DNA from: Chromera velia
Lineage: Eukaryota > Sar > Chromeraceae
NCBI GenBank assembly: GCA_018398765.1
Contig: JAHBMJ010004579.1
Coordinates: forward strand, 57,501-78,746
Length of the DNA stretch: 21,246 nt
Direction of reading: 5' to 3'
Shown here: in pieces, positions 9,491 through 19,093 of the stretch
Position numbering within the stretch: the stretch's first letter is position 1
How the letters are laid out: each line of letters opens with the position of its first letter
The notes under the pieces: generated by a model
What the model was told of the DNA's origin: nothing
The model's input: the letters and a program-made list of their open reading frames with translations, nothing else
Database searches by the model: none
Translations under genes and position numbers: made by a program

Positions 9491-10525
9491 ACTTGTGTCC
9501 ATGTTTTTTTTTTGTTCGTCTTTTTGTATGAAAAAAAAGTCGCACGGGTTGCCGGGAAGCGATGGAACTCCAGAGAAGAATGCGCAAAGAAAGCCCGGCA
9601 CCGCTTATCATTTGAAAACGCCACTGGAGAAACCCTTCACTTGGATGCATTTATATGAGACTGACTACCTGCGCCTTCTTTCTGTGTGCCTCCCTGTCCT
9701 TCTCTCCCTTTCTCTATCTGTTTCCGTCCGGTCTTTGTTCTGGGGATTTGAAATAAATAAAGAAAAGAGATTCATGCCCACACAGATGTGCACTCACTCC
9801 TGCATGCAGGGCGTTTCTGGCTGCCCTTCCAGCAGCACTCCTGTCGCCTGCGTGTGCGGTGTCACTTTGCGTCGCTGCGACTTCAGCAGCCGCGGTGGTG
9901 CGGGGACTGGTGGCCCGAAATTCGTCTCTGGGGGATGAGTCAGGTACGTCGGTCATGTCTGGGTGGAGTTTGGGGTGAGGCCGAACTTCTTCGTTTCTTC
10001 GACTTCTTTTTTTCCTTTCTTCCTTCGCACTTTCTGAGCTTCACCGAGCTTTTGGCTTCTGGAGTTGCACGATCGACAGAAAGGACAGAGATTGCTTCGC
10101 ATCAGGTGTACGGCCGGATGTTTCGACTGGATGGGTTTGAAAAGACAGACAGCTGCAGCTGGGGGACGAACAGGTTTCTGAATGAGCTTTTCTTCGCTGC
10201 CCCCGTGCCAGAAAGACCCAAATCCTCTGGTTTTTGTTGTGTCTCTCTGATTCTGTTTCATCTATTTCGTCAAAGATTCGATTCACACTTTGCAACCCCC
10301 CTCTGACTGATTTCTGTCTGTCTCCTGCAGATTCCGAGGGAGGGGGAGAGGACGACAGCGCAGGAGACGGAGCTGGAGTGGGTGTCCCTAACAACTCCCG
10401 GGGACCGTTTTTTGTGTGTGCGATGGCTTTTTTGGGCATGTGCGCGGGGCTTGCTGCGGTGTTGTCTCGAAGATTCCGGGCGCAGACGCTTGGAGTTGGA
10501 AGCTCGGACAGCAGGGGTGGGAACG
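6891..10525 (+). CDS. multi-pass membrane protein, exons 1-8, unknown family
   Basis: Eight exons join in one frame: 6891-7080, 7205-7368, 7682-8164, 8680-8888, 8989-9015, 9078-9386, 9810-9943, 10331-10525. Donors include gtgagc, gtaagt, gtcagt and gtacgt; acceptors follow pyrimidine-rich tracts. The last ends in phase 1, matching the acceptor at 11034, so the protein probably continues into the next entry (about 1694 aa in total). Hydrophobic spans lie near residues 99-117, 150-164, 168-191, 240-258, 261-278, 305-346, 407-427, 462-491 and 530-550. This suggests 8-10 membrane passes. Residue N183 lies in a loop-like NATT sequon. I recognise no transporter or receptor family. The start could be 6891 or the in-frame ATG at 6963. 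Exon 4 is the weakest: its 3' half is pyrimidine-tract-derived and it could stop at about 8802. Exon 3 might hide an intron between 7902 and 8038. If exon 8 is not spliced, the frame ends at 10671. Confidence 0.65.
7441..7564. repeat. (GT)n microsatellite with GA end
   Basis: Several interrupted GT blocks (with ta, gg and at breaks) end in GA units at about 7552-7563. It lies in intron 2 of the membrane-protein gene. Confidence 0.9.
9391..9488. repeat. CT-rich tract followed by (GT)16
   Basis: CT/CCCT repeats at 9391-9456 are followed directly by GT at 9457-9488. It starts four bases after the exon 6 donor at 9387 of the membrane-protein gene. Confidence 0.9.
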
Positions 10526-10921
10526 GTCAGCGGGTGTTTTTGTATCGCTGTGAGGTTGAGATGGTAACACAAGGAGAGGGCGCAGGCGTGCGTTCTCCCT
10601 GTCTGTCTCACACTCAGGAGCGGGGGGTGACAACCGACATCGTTTCGAGCCAGTGGAGAAGTAGAATGTGAAGAATGTAACAAGAAGGAAAGTGAGGGCA
10701 GTTGAAAGAGCATCCAGACAAGAGAAAAGGGTGGTTCTCAGCAGTGTCCGAAGGTTTTTTTCTTTTCTTTGATTGTAGCAGGGAGGGTGTGTACATGCTT
10801 TTCGTCCATCCTTTCCTGTCAAGCCTCGCATCACCGTTAGTCGATAGAGGGGTGAAGAAGCTTTAGAGAGTGAGTCGCGCTTTTTCTGGTCGGTGCATAT
10901 TCTATCCACGGCGTAACATCA

Positions 10922-13900
10922 ATGTCAGCATCATCGGTGCGTCGCAGATCAGCGTACGCGAGAGGACGAAGAAACTCCAATTGTGTCTGTTTCGGTTTAT
11001 ACACTGCCTTCCTGCTTAACTGCCTGCCTGCAGCGTCAACCGAAAAATCAGAAGGTGGCATGATGGCCGGCAGTACCCCCGATGCAGACGGTTTCACCTC
11101 GCTTCCCTTGGGGGGCGGTCCTCTTGGAGGAATGGGGGAGCCTGACGGTCCTGATGAAGCCCCTCTCGGCAAGCAGGTAGAGGGCTCTCCCCCCCCGTCT
11201 CCTGCAGACCTGCTTCCACCCCCTGCCCACCCGCGTGGCCGCATTAGCAGTCCCCGAACGGGGCCCTCAAAGTCTAGTTTCAAAACTAGGCGAAGAAGAG
11301 CCGGGGGGGATCTCGAGGGGGGTGGAGGAGAAGAAGAGGGTCAATCGGGGGGGCGCCGTCCACCTGCTTCAAAGTCTTCGCCCGCCGGTTTAGAAAACGT
11401 GCGGTTTGTGAGGTCGTCCTTGTTGTTTCAGATGGCGCTTGGTGCTGTGTTTCTGTTTCTGTTCGAGTCTGTTTGTGTTCCAGCTGAGTCTGATGGTGAC
11501 AGTCTCTCTGATGTCGGAGTGAAGATGGGTGCTGGTGCCGACATTCAGGGGTTACAGAGATCTGAAACTGCCCTTTTGTCTCTTATTCTCTTCTGCACGG
11601 GTGTGGTTCTAGGAGGCTGGACTCTAGACGCAACAGACGGTCCCTCCGTGGGGACACTTAGGGGGGGGGAGGATCCGTTGAATGGAATTCCTCTGGAAAA
11701 TGTGAAAAGAAGCCCTGCGGTTGGAGACAGAGACAGAGACGGGGAATCTAAGTGGGAGGCGGAGTTTGGGGATTTGGAGGGAGGGGAAGGGACGGGAAAC
11801 ACCCCCCTACCCCCTCTTCATGGGGCCCCTCCTCCCCCCTCAAGAAAGGGTAAACACCCGAAAAAGCCGAAAGAGCGGAAAGCCCTCCCACCCCGCCCAG
11901 GCCACCCTGCACCGTCTGTAGGCGCTGTGTGGGATGCGGGGTTCCATGCAGACTTCGCACCAGGAGAGGGAGACGGGGGCCCCGGCACAACGGCAGATCC
12001 ATTTGCTGCCGCCGCAAAGATGCCCACTGGCACGGTTGGGGGCACTGCTACTACAAATGGGCGGTCAGTCGAGGCCGCAGACCCGTTTGCAGCTGCGTCG
12101 TCGATTCAGATCATGGCAGGGGATGCTTCGGGCCCAGTATTTGGAGGTGGGCCCGGCCATGGGCCCTCGTCCCCTGATGCATTCTGTCCGTCTCCAGCAG
12201 GTGCTGCAGATCCTTTTGCAGCGCCTGCTGGAACGACAGGACCAGTGCCGTCTCCTTTCTTTGAAGAACAACCGGGAGGGAAGGTAGAGACAGTCACCCC
12301 TGCCATCCATACCAAACACCCCTTCCAGCAGCCTCAGTACGAAGTCCACGTAGAAGGGTCTGAGGAGGCAGGCCAGTGGTCTGCTGTGGTGAAGGAAACC
12401 CGTCCTCCCAAGTCCATGGAAGAAGAGGGTGAAGATGGAGACGGGGATCTGCCTTCCGTCTCTGCTTCCTTCACAAGACTTTTCTCCTCCACAGCCTCTC
12501 TCGAGCACAAAGATACTACCCACCTCTCGCAGCAGCCAAATGAACCCCCAAACCCAAGCCCAGAAAATCCAAGTATCCCTCTTGTCCCTTCCCCTTTTCC
12601 TAAAACCGATCCACCTGACGCCCGTGACAGCCCATCCCATGGAGAGGCAGATGCTTCTGAGCCCCCCGACCCTGAGTCGATTCACGAGCGTGTGGATGGA
12701 AAGGGAAAGGGGGAGGCTCAAGAAGAGGACTCCCAGAACGATGCTGCTGCCAGAACCAGCAGTTCCCCAATCCCCTCTCCCACCGAAGAGGATCATCAAA
12801 CTCCCGAGCAGAGAGAGGCACACGTGACAGTCGAGGAAGAATCATCTTCAGTTCCCCCCCCCCAGTCCGGACAGCACATCTATGAAAGAGATCCAGAGCA
12901 GCCAGCAGTATCGGATGGGTTGCATGAGGAATTTCGCTTTCCCGGACCAGAGACTGTGCCCATACCACCCCACCCAACCGATGCAGCGCTTGCCGGCATG
13001 GAAGGGAAGGCCCCTTTTCCCTTCCACGAAGAAGAACCCTCGGGTTCAGCCAGAGGGCCACAGGAGACCCCTCCAAAGCCCCCGATAGTCTCTGATGACT
13101 CAACCCCTCCTTCTCCTTCTTCCTCTCCTCAGCCTAATGAGGGAGCAGGGAGTTCCTCCCTCTTTCCCCTGACTACAGGGAGGAACATGCGGGAGGATGC
13201 CCCGGGCTGGGGGGAGAGGGGGGACCCTTTCGACTCCCCTGTGGAGAGTCCTGTGCCTGTGCCTGTTGATGGCAGTAGAGAAGAGGGAGGGGGGGGGGTT
13301 GCTGAGGAGATCGACGCTGGTGGACGCACAGTGGAAGAAGAGCCTCCGCTTCCTGTTGGCGGTGGAGATGGCGTCAGGCCGTCAGAAACCTTTGGAGAGA
13401 ACATTCGTGCTGTGGAGACGGGGGAGGGGAGGGGGGGCAGCGCCAGTGCCACTGCAGGACCACAAGGGGTGTGTGTTGACGGCGTTTCAGATTCTGGGCA
13501 GCTTGTGGGGGTCATCTCTGGGGAGGTTGCAGAAGGAGACAAAGAAGAAGCGACAGGAAGTGCAACCGCATCAATAGCGCTGGTTGAAAATAGTCCTGTG
13601 GACCCCCGTAGTATGTTTGATGACGGGGGTGCGCGTGTTTCCGTTGAGGCGGACAACAGGGGTATCCTATTCGAAGCCGGGGGAGACAATGGCTTCACAG
13701 AAGAGGCAGACGATGCCCCCGACATACCTCCCAGCAACAGCACCCCTCCCTTTGCAACACACACCTCTTTTGTCAATGGATCTGCCATGAATGGGGGGCA
13801 CGTGTCTGCCCCAGTGCCCCCGTCCGATGATGCAATTTCGCCCTCTGCCCCTGCAGGCCCCTCCCCCTCTCCTCAAACCCAATGGGGGTCCGTGGAAGAG

Positions 13901-14407
13901 GAGGGGAGGACTGATCAGAAGCATTTGAATCAGATGGAGTCCCCAGATCCATTGTATTCTGTCGAGACGTTTCAGCAACCGTCCGGGACTTCAGTCTCAC
14001 CTGAAAAGGAAGAGGGCGATGAAGGGGTAGCGAATGCCCAAACCGTCTCCCCCTCAGGATCGTCTCCAGATGCAGACAGACCGATGGATGAGTTGGCTTC
14101 CGGAGATCCGTTTTCACAAAACCCCGCAGCATCCCCAAGTCAGCCCGGCCCTGTGCCTGCTTTCCTTCCATGGGGAGACCCCGGGGGAGATCCATTTCGT
14201 ACGGATGAATCCGCAAAAACGAACGTCGTTGACGCTACTGAAAGAGTGGGAGGGGACGGGTCTAGTGGAAGCGACTCTCCTCCTGTCAGGGAGTCTGCCT
14301 CCGGGATGATTCACTCACACTTTCATGCAAGCGAGACAAGCGACAACATTGCAGGAAATGGCGCGGCTTTTGTGCTTTCGGCAACAGAGGAAGAAATGAA
14401 TTTGTGA
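10922..14407 (+). CDS. DPF-motif-rich, two-span protein; probable C-terminal half of the upstream gene
   Basis: The open frame has 1161 codons; in the spliced model it begins at 11034, after an acceptor with a cttaac branch-site-like sequence and tgcctgcctgcag. Residue numbers here count from 10922. Two hydrophobic spans lie at about 167-187 and 216-236, preceded by a basic KTRRRR cluster (121-126). Everything after about 240 is Pro/Ser/Gly/Glu-rich and looks disordered. Six DPF tripeptides lie at residues 359, 387, 430, 768, 1062 and 1090; the first three sit in A-DPFAA contexts. DPF is the known ligand of the AP-2 alpha-adaptin appendage, so a role as endocytic cargo or clathrin adaptor is suggested, not proven. 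Alternatively the ATG at 10922 starts a separate gene, since residues 1-38 (Arg-rich, then CVCFGLYTAFLLNCLPAA) resemble a signal peptide. Phase agreement favours one gene. Stop TGA. No family recognised. Confidence 0.8.
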   Translation: MSASSVRRRSAYARGRRNSNCVCFGLYTAFLLNCLPAASTEKSEGGMMAGSTPDADGFTSLPLGGGPLGGMGEPDGPDEAPLGKQVEGSPPPSPADLLPPPAHPRGRISSPRTGPSKSSFKTRRRRAGGDLEGGGGEEEGQSGGRRPPASKSSPAGLENVRFVRSSLLFQMALGAVFLFLFESVCVPAESDGDSLSDVGVKMGAGADIQGLQRSETALLSLILFCTGVVLGGWTLDATDGPSVGTLRGGEDPLNGIPLENVKRSPAVGDRDRDGESKWEAEFGDLEGGEGTGNTPLPPLHGAPPPPSRKGKHPKKPKERKALPPRPGHPAPSVGAVWDAGFHADFAPGEGDGGPGTTADPFAAAAKMPTGTVGGTATTNGRSVEAADPFAAASSIQIMAGDASGPVFGGGPGHGPSSPDAFCPSPAGAADPFAAPAGTTGPVPSPFFEEQPGGKVETVTPAIHTKHPFQQPQYEVHVEGSEEAGQWSAVVKETRPPKSMEEEGEDGDGDLPSVSASFTRLFSSTASLEHKDTTHLSQQPNEPPNPSPENPSIPLVPSPFPKTDPPDARDSPSHGEADASEPPDPESIHERVDGKGKGEAQEEDSQNDAAARTSSSPIPSPTEEDHQTPEQREAHVTVEEESSSVPPPQSGQHIYERDPEQPAVSDGLHEEFRFPGPETVPIPPHPTDAALAGMEGKAPFPFHEEEPSGSARGPQETPPKPPIVSDDSTPPSPSSSPQPNEGAGSSSLFPLTTGRNMREDAPGWGERGDPFDSPVESPVPVPVDGSREEGGGGVAEEIDAGGRTVEEEPPLPVGGGDGVRPSETFGENIRAVETGEGRGGSASATAGPQGVCVDGVSDSGQLVGVISGEVAEGDKEEATGSATASIALVENSPVDPRSMFDDGGARVSVEADNRGILFEAGGDNGFTEEADDAPDIPPSNSTPPFATHTSFVNGSAMNGGHVSAPVPPSDDAISPSAPAGPSPSPQTQWGSVEEEGRTDQKHLNQMESPDPLYSVETFQQPSGTSVSPEKEEGDEGVANAQTVSPSGSSPDADRPMDELASGDPFSQNPAASPSQPGPVPAFLPWGDPGGDPFRTDESAKTNVVDATERVGGDGSSGSDSPPVRESASGMIHSHFHASETSDNIAGNGAAFVLSATEEEMNL
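11996..14197 (+). other. cluster of six DPF motifs
   Basis: DPF codons are at 11996-12004, 12080-12088, 12209-12217, 13223-13231, 14105-14113 and 14189-14197. Three are packed within about 220 bp and share flanking Ala residues (ADPFAA), which suggests internal duplication. The last two are 84 bp apart in GDPF contexts. Confidence 0.8.
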
Positions 14408-15057
14408 AGTACCAGTCTGCATGGAAAAAGTCTTAAATTTATGTGTACTTAAACCAAATGATGCTTTGTTATGACGCTACTTATTACTGTTACCCGCAAT
14501 ATTTTTAGCCGGCGATGCCGCACCTAAACGTTATTATCATGTAAGCGCTTTGAATTTTTCTAATTAAATCTCTACCAAAGTAATTATTGCGTACAAAACA
14601 TTTAATTGACTATGACTATGACGTGCCATCGTTATCCATATACAGAGCTAGTTGGATACTTCTAACGTTAGGCAGGGAAAAGTTATTATTTTCTAGGATG
14701 CCACGCTACACTGTCTTAATCAACACTTCAAATCAAAAGCTTCAATCTCGCGAGAGGCATGCTTCTTCATCAAAGCTGCTGGCTCCCAGGTGAGGGTCTT
14801 CCATCTAACGCACTTGACCTGATAGCGGTGTCCTCTTCCACACACAACGCGGTCCTTTAATTAATCTTCAAGAAAAGCAGCAATAAGAGTAAGTAGAATT
14901 AATGATCAAAGCTAGGATCAAAGAAATATCCTATCCTATCATATTTTGAAACTTTAGTGACTAGGCAATTAAGTCGATAATTTAATGACTTGACATCCGA
15001 TGCAATAGACCACGGGGAGCCCTGGGTCCCGGAACAATGGGAACTTTAATCTTAATC
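14408..15057. other. AT-rich intergenic region left of the retrotransposon
   Basis: It must include the 3' UTR of the membrane-protein gene. Coding density drops and base composition becomes AT-rich. A 10-bp palindrome tctcgcgaga lies at 14746-14755, and short repeats occur around 14920-14945 (aggatcaaag, tatcctatcc). No gene or recognisable element is seen. Confidence 0.5.
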
Positions 15058-15062
15058 GTAAC
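15058..15062. repeat. target-site duplication, left copy (GTAAC)
   Basis: GTAAC immediately precedes the 5' LTR and recurs at 20808-20812 immediately after the 3' LTR. Five base pairs is the usual size for Ty3/Gypsy integrases. It also fixes the LTR borders so that both LTRs are exactly 320 bp. Confidence 0.85.
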
Positions 15063-15382
15063 CGTTACGTTTTGGCTTGTACGGCGACCTAATCACCCGC
15101 CAAACTTGCTAGAACTGGGACTGGGAAACTAACTTCGCAATACCAAGCCCGGCCGGCATTAATTAAGTGCACTAAGAGAATTAAGTGACAGACTGACAAT
15201 ACAGAGAAAGAAATAATAGACTTGCAATACAGAAATAAATAGAAGCATGCCGTACAGTCTTCGTCCATCTGTATCGCTTGAATGGAGTCCTTGAAAGTGA
15301 ACTCTGACTGACAGACTTAAGGAGGTAAGGTACGATAAGTCTCCAACTAGACTACGTTCTTAGTCTAAGAGGAAATCTGACA
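15063..15382 (+). repeat. 5' LTR
   Basis: It starts cgttacg and ends tctgaca, 320 bp. It carries the element promoter and leader in principle, though no TATA box is clear. Compared with the 3' LTR there are eight transitions and one transversion. It starts with CG instead of the canonical TG but does end with CA. Confidence 0.93.
15234..15239 (+). terminator. candidate polyadenylation signal in LTR (AATAAA)
   Basis: AATAAA lies at 15234-15239 and again in the 3' LTR at 20659-20664, where it would act for the element transcript. Position within the LTR is plausible, but a six-base match in AT-rich DNA is weak evidence. Confidence 0.3.
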
Positions 15383-15393
15383 TCGTAGCAGAG
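15383..15393 (+). other. primer-binding site, initiator tRNA-Met-like
   Basis: tcgtagcagag directly follows the 5' LTR. It differs by one base from tggtagcagag, the complement of the conserved eukaryotic initiator tRNA-Met 3' end. The mismatch falls in the CCA complement, so it is either a mutation of this copy or an offset primer. Confidence 0.6.
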
Positions 15394-15460
15394 AGCCCCG
15401 GTCCTCCGCCTCAGGGAGACCCCGCTCTGCCTCTCAACCGTTGTTTGAAGTGCGGGCAGG

Positions 15461-16480
15461 ATGGACCCGTCTACTATCACTCCTGAGCTCATTCAAACTC
15501 AACAGTAGCAGCAAGCTGAGATCCAGGCACTGCAGGTCCAAAACGGGCAGTTAACCCAACAGAATCAACAGCTGCACCAAGAGCTGATCAACCACCAGCA
15601 GACAGTCGTGACAGCACAACAAGGCACCGCGGGAAACAGCCCTCCAGCGGCCGTGAAGTCAAATTTAAAACCCAAAGAGCCGTTCACGTACGCAGGCAGC
15701 CACAAACAACTCCCGGATTGGCTCCGTACGACCAAGAGATGGCTTCGCTTGTCGCAAGCGTCGGAAGCCAAGAAATGTGAAGCAGCATGTCAGTACCTAT
15801 CCTGTCCCCTGCAGAGGTGGTACAAGCTCGAAAACCTCCGAACGCCGTTCCAGGGGTGGGAGAATTTCAAAGAGAGGATTGGGAAGAAGTTCAAAGACCC
15901 AAATGCTCAGACACGTTTGCGAGAGGAAGTCCGAGCAATGAAATGTGGGAACAAGACAGTACAGAAGTACACCGATGACTTCATAGAGAAGGCCATGCAG
16001 ATTGAGGATGTCACAGAAGCCGACCTACTGCACGACTACCTCAGGGGATTGCTAACTAACATTTGTCTCGCTGTGAAGCGTTGGGGAGTCACGGGACTTG
16101 AGGCCGTCATGACAGTGGCGGACGAGGAAGACCAATTGATCAGAGGCGAGCGCGCCGATAGAGGCGGGCATGTGGTGCAACAGCGTAACACGGATAGGCC
16201 TGCATCGATGGAAATAGATAGATTGTCGCGCTTATACGCGCTGTCGCACGAGCAGGTGCAGAGGCACATCAGAGAAGATAGATGTTTCAACTGCCACCAA
16301 CAGGGCCACCGGGTGAATAGGTGCCCAAAGTCCAACAACCGTCTCTGCCCCCAGCAGCACCGAAACTTCCCATACCAGTCATTTCAGCAGCAACAACAGC
16401 AGCATTGGAATGCCCCTCCCCGTCCTGACAATCAGAATTTCAGGCACATGGAGGTCGGCAGCCCTCTTATGCAACTTTAG
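15461..16480 (+). pseudogene. Gag region: capsid-like domain and CCHC zinc knuckle
   Basis: The N-terminus is a Gln-rich, probably coiled-coil segment (to about 15640), broken by TAG at 15506. A retrotransposon-Gag-type helical domain follows (about 15690-16150). One CCHC zinc knuckle, CFNCHQQGHRVNRC at 16283-16324, has the exact CX2CX4HX4C spacing used to bind the RNA genome. A Gln-rich tail follows (about 16385-16410) and TAG at 16478 ends the segment. Gag assembles the cytoplasmic particle. Confidence 0.88.
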
Positions 16481-16486
16481 GGTCCA

Positions 16487-17107
16487 GTGGTGCCCTCAGG
16501 TCTTGCACCTTCGCCCATGCAGTACCAGCAGATGTGGCAGCCTGCCGCACGCCCAGTCACTGACCTCCCGCCGGGGTTGTGGGGGTCGCAACGGCAGAAT
16601 CAGAATGCAGGCATGCAGAACGGCTACCCGTTTTGCAGATACTACTCCACGAAGACCTCCCGCGCACCGGAGAAGCTCATCCGCTTCCACGGTCGGTTGG
16701 CAGGGGTCCCTGTTCGCTGTCTGTACGATCCTGGGGCAGATTTCAACTTTCTTGCCCATTCCGTAGCCAAGTCGAACCACTTCACTCTCTGGGATCTCGA
16801 TGAACCAACCGCATGTAAGGGTGGGTTGAATGGGGGACCGCAGCTTCCGATTTCCCAGGAGGTCAAAGGCCTTCCCCTCTGCATCCAGGGCTTCAGCGCG
16901 CCTCTGGATCTCATAGTAGTCGATCTGGACGATGATTACGATGTTATGTTGGGGATGCCCTTCTGTGAGGAGTACATTCCTATCCCCTATTACCGTGAGA
17001 AGGCCCTCACGATCCCTGCGTGTGAGTCGCCGACCGGGAGAGACTTGCTCCTGCTTGACAGCAAGGAGTACCCGGCGGAGGGGGAGGGGGAGGACTTCTT
17101 TAGCTAG
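16487..17107 (+). pseudogene. retropepsin-like aspartic protease region
   Basis: After a Pro/Gln-rich linker, an aspartic protease core reads RCLYDPGADFNFLA, with the presumed catalytic Asp at 16727-16729. The family motif is D-S/T-G-A; here the second residue is Pro, which may impair activity. The second half has the expected DYDVMLGMPF strand near 16936-16965. It releases Gag and Pol proteins in active elements. It ends at TAG 17105. Confidence 0.8.
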
Positions 17108-17299
17108 AGAGAGCTCCATCGGCTGATGAAGAGACCCAGTTCCTGTGTGCATCTATTCCGCCTCGAAGCAGTATGGAAGGGGGGGGTGAGTGGTACGTTG
17201 GGGGTGCATTCCCTGCAGTCTGCCGGTAAGCCCGGAGACCCACCGCCCCTTTCATCTTTCCCCCCTGACCATCCTATCAATTCTTCAACCTACACGGGA

Positions 17300-18300
17300 T
17301 TCCGAAAGCACCTCCAGAGCAAAGAAGTCCCGCCCAGCGTCCGACCGGTTCTCGAAAAACATTTTGATCGATTCCCAGACGAACTCCCGGGTCTCCCGCC
17401 CCACCAAAAGATCGAGTGTGAGATCAAGCTCGAGACAGGGCACTCTCCTCCTGCGAGAGCACCCTACCGACTGTCATACGGTTAACTTGATGAACTGAGA
17501 CAGCAGTTAGACTCATACCTCGAGAAAGGGCATATCCGCCCTTTAACAAGTCTATACGCTGCGCCAGTCCTGTTTGTGTAGAAGGCAGACGGGACGTAAC
17601 GGATGTGCATCGACTTCACGGGACTTAATAAGATCACAGTCCGCGACAAATTCCCTATTCCTCACCCAGAGGAGCTGCTGAGTCGCCTCCACGGCACGAA
17701 ATTTTTCTCGTCTCTGGACTTACGGCAATACTTCCATCAGACAAGGATCAGGGAGGGAGACGAGGAGAAGACGGCATTTGTTACAAGGTACGGCAGTTTT
17801 GAATGGCTGGTGATGCCGTTTGGTTTGTGTAACGCACCTTCCATCAGCATGCGTCTCATCACGGATGTGCTCAGACTACTCCTTGACAAGTGTGTTGTTG
17901 TGTTTATTGATGATGTTCTTGTTTTCAGCCGCACTCCGGAGGAGCATATCGAGCATATCAACCAAGTCTTTTCCCTTTTGAGGGAACACCAGCTCTACGT
18001 CAAGGTCTCTAAATGCGCATAGCTTCGGACAGAAGCGAAATTTTTGGGGTTGGTGGTTGATGAGAAGGGGGTCAGACCAAGCCATGAGAAAATGCAAGGG
18101 CTTACTGAGTTCGCACAACCCACAGACCGCACTTCCCTGCGCCAGTTTTTGGGACTGGCCAATTGGTTTTGCTGGTTTGTCCCGAGGTTCTCGTTTCTTA
18201 CGAGGCCCCTCACATCCCTCCTCCAAGAGAACGTCCCCTTCGAATGGAAGACTGCACAGTCGCGTGCGTTTGCTGAGCTGAAGAAGGCAGTACAGGAGCA
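17300..18300 (+). pseudogene. reverse transcriptase domain
   Basis: Typical gypsy RT blocks occur in order: LEKGHIRPL, PVLFV-KADGT-RMCIDF (with stops TAG 17579 and TAA 17597 inside), the DKFPIPHPEELL palm entry, SSLDLRQYFHQ with the first catalytic Asp, FEWLVMPFGLCNAPS, and the FIDD active site at 17903-17914. Thumb-like sequence KFLGLVVDEKGV and RQFLGLANWF follows. The usual TFQR after NAPS is replaced by ISMR, an odd local change. A TAG lies at 18020. It copies element RNA into DNA. Confidence 0.9.
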
Positions 18301-18715
18301 TGCCACCCTTGCCCTCCCCAATCCCAGCAAGCCAGTCATTCTGGTGCCCGACGCATCGCAGTCTGCAGGAGCTATTGGGGCTGTCACCCTCTAGAAGGAC
18401 TGTGCAACCGGAAGATACCGCCCCCTCGCTTTCGGTTCCCACCGTCTGACATCTATGGAAGCCAAGTACCCCGTCTGAGAGTTGGAATTTCTAGCGATTG
18501 TGCATTTCGCAAAGGTGTGGAGACACTTCCTGTCTTCAGACTCCGAAATATGGACCAATCACCAGAGCCTCACAAATTTCAGCCACCGATCGTTCGAATT
18601 TTGCTCCCTGCGAGTCCGACACTGGATTGAGTTCATGCAGGAGCTCGGCATCACTCCAAAGTACATCCCAGGGAGAGCAAACATTGTGGCAGACGCCCTT
18701 TCCCGAAACCCTCCT
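18301..18715 (+). pseudogene. RNase H domain with altered catalytic Asp
   Basis: The domain begins at the PDAS motif (Asp at 18350-18352) and continues through MEAKYPV-ELEFLAIV to VADALSR. The expected TDH motif reads TNH, with Asn at 18557-18559. That Asp is a catalytic metal ligand in the family, so activity is probably lost; GAT to AAT is one G-to-A step at a CpG. Stops lie at 18392 and 18476. It degrades the RNA strand of the hybrid. Confidence 0.85.
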
Positions 18716-19093
18716 GCCGCACAGCAGCTCATGCCGTCTTCCGCCGAGGTTTCTCACATGGGTCACGCTCAGCGTCTGCCTGTACGTCCCAGGCCCCTGC
18801 CGGAGGCTGTCCCGGTGTCTATCCAGCCCGTTGGGTCTTTGGGGGCAGAGTACGCTGATCTGCTTGATTTGGTTCCTGAGATTGAGGAGAGCCAGACTCC
18901 AGTTAGGGAGGGAGATAGGCAGCAGTCTTGGGTGGGGATGGAGTTGCAGAGTTTGACGGTCTCCGCCACACAGTCACAGGCATTCTTTGATGCCTGCAGG
19001 AGGGGATACTCAGCCGATCCCTTCTTCCACCCTGTCCTTCAGCATCTGTCATAGCAGCACCCACCCGCTCCCACCCCTGATTTTGCTCTTCGT

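Noticed and set aside
14746-14755. Palindrome tctcgcgaga, known as a promoter motif in vertebrates
   Set aside because: It is a single short palindrome in intergenic DNA of a non-animal genome with no start site nearby.
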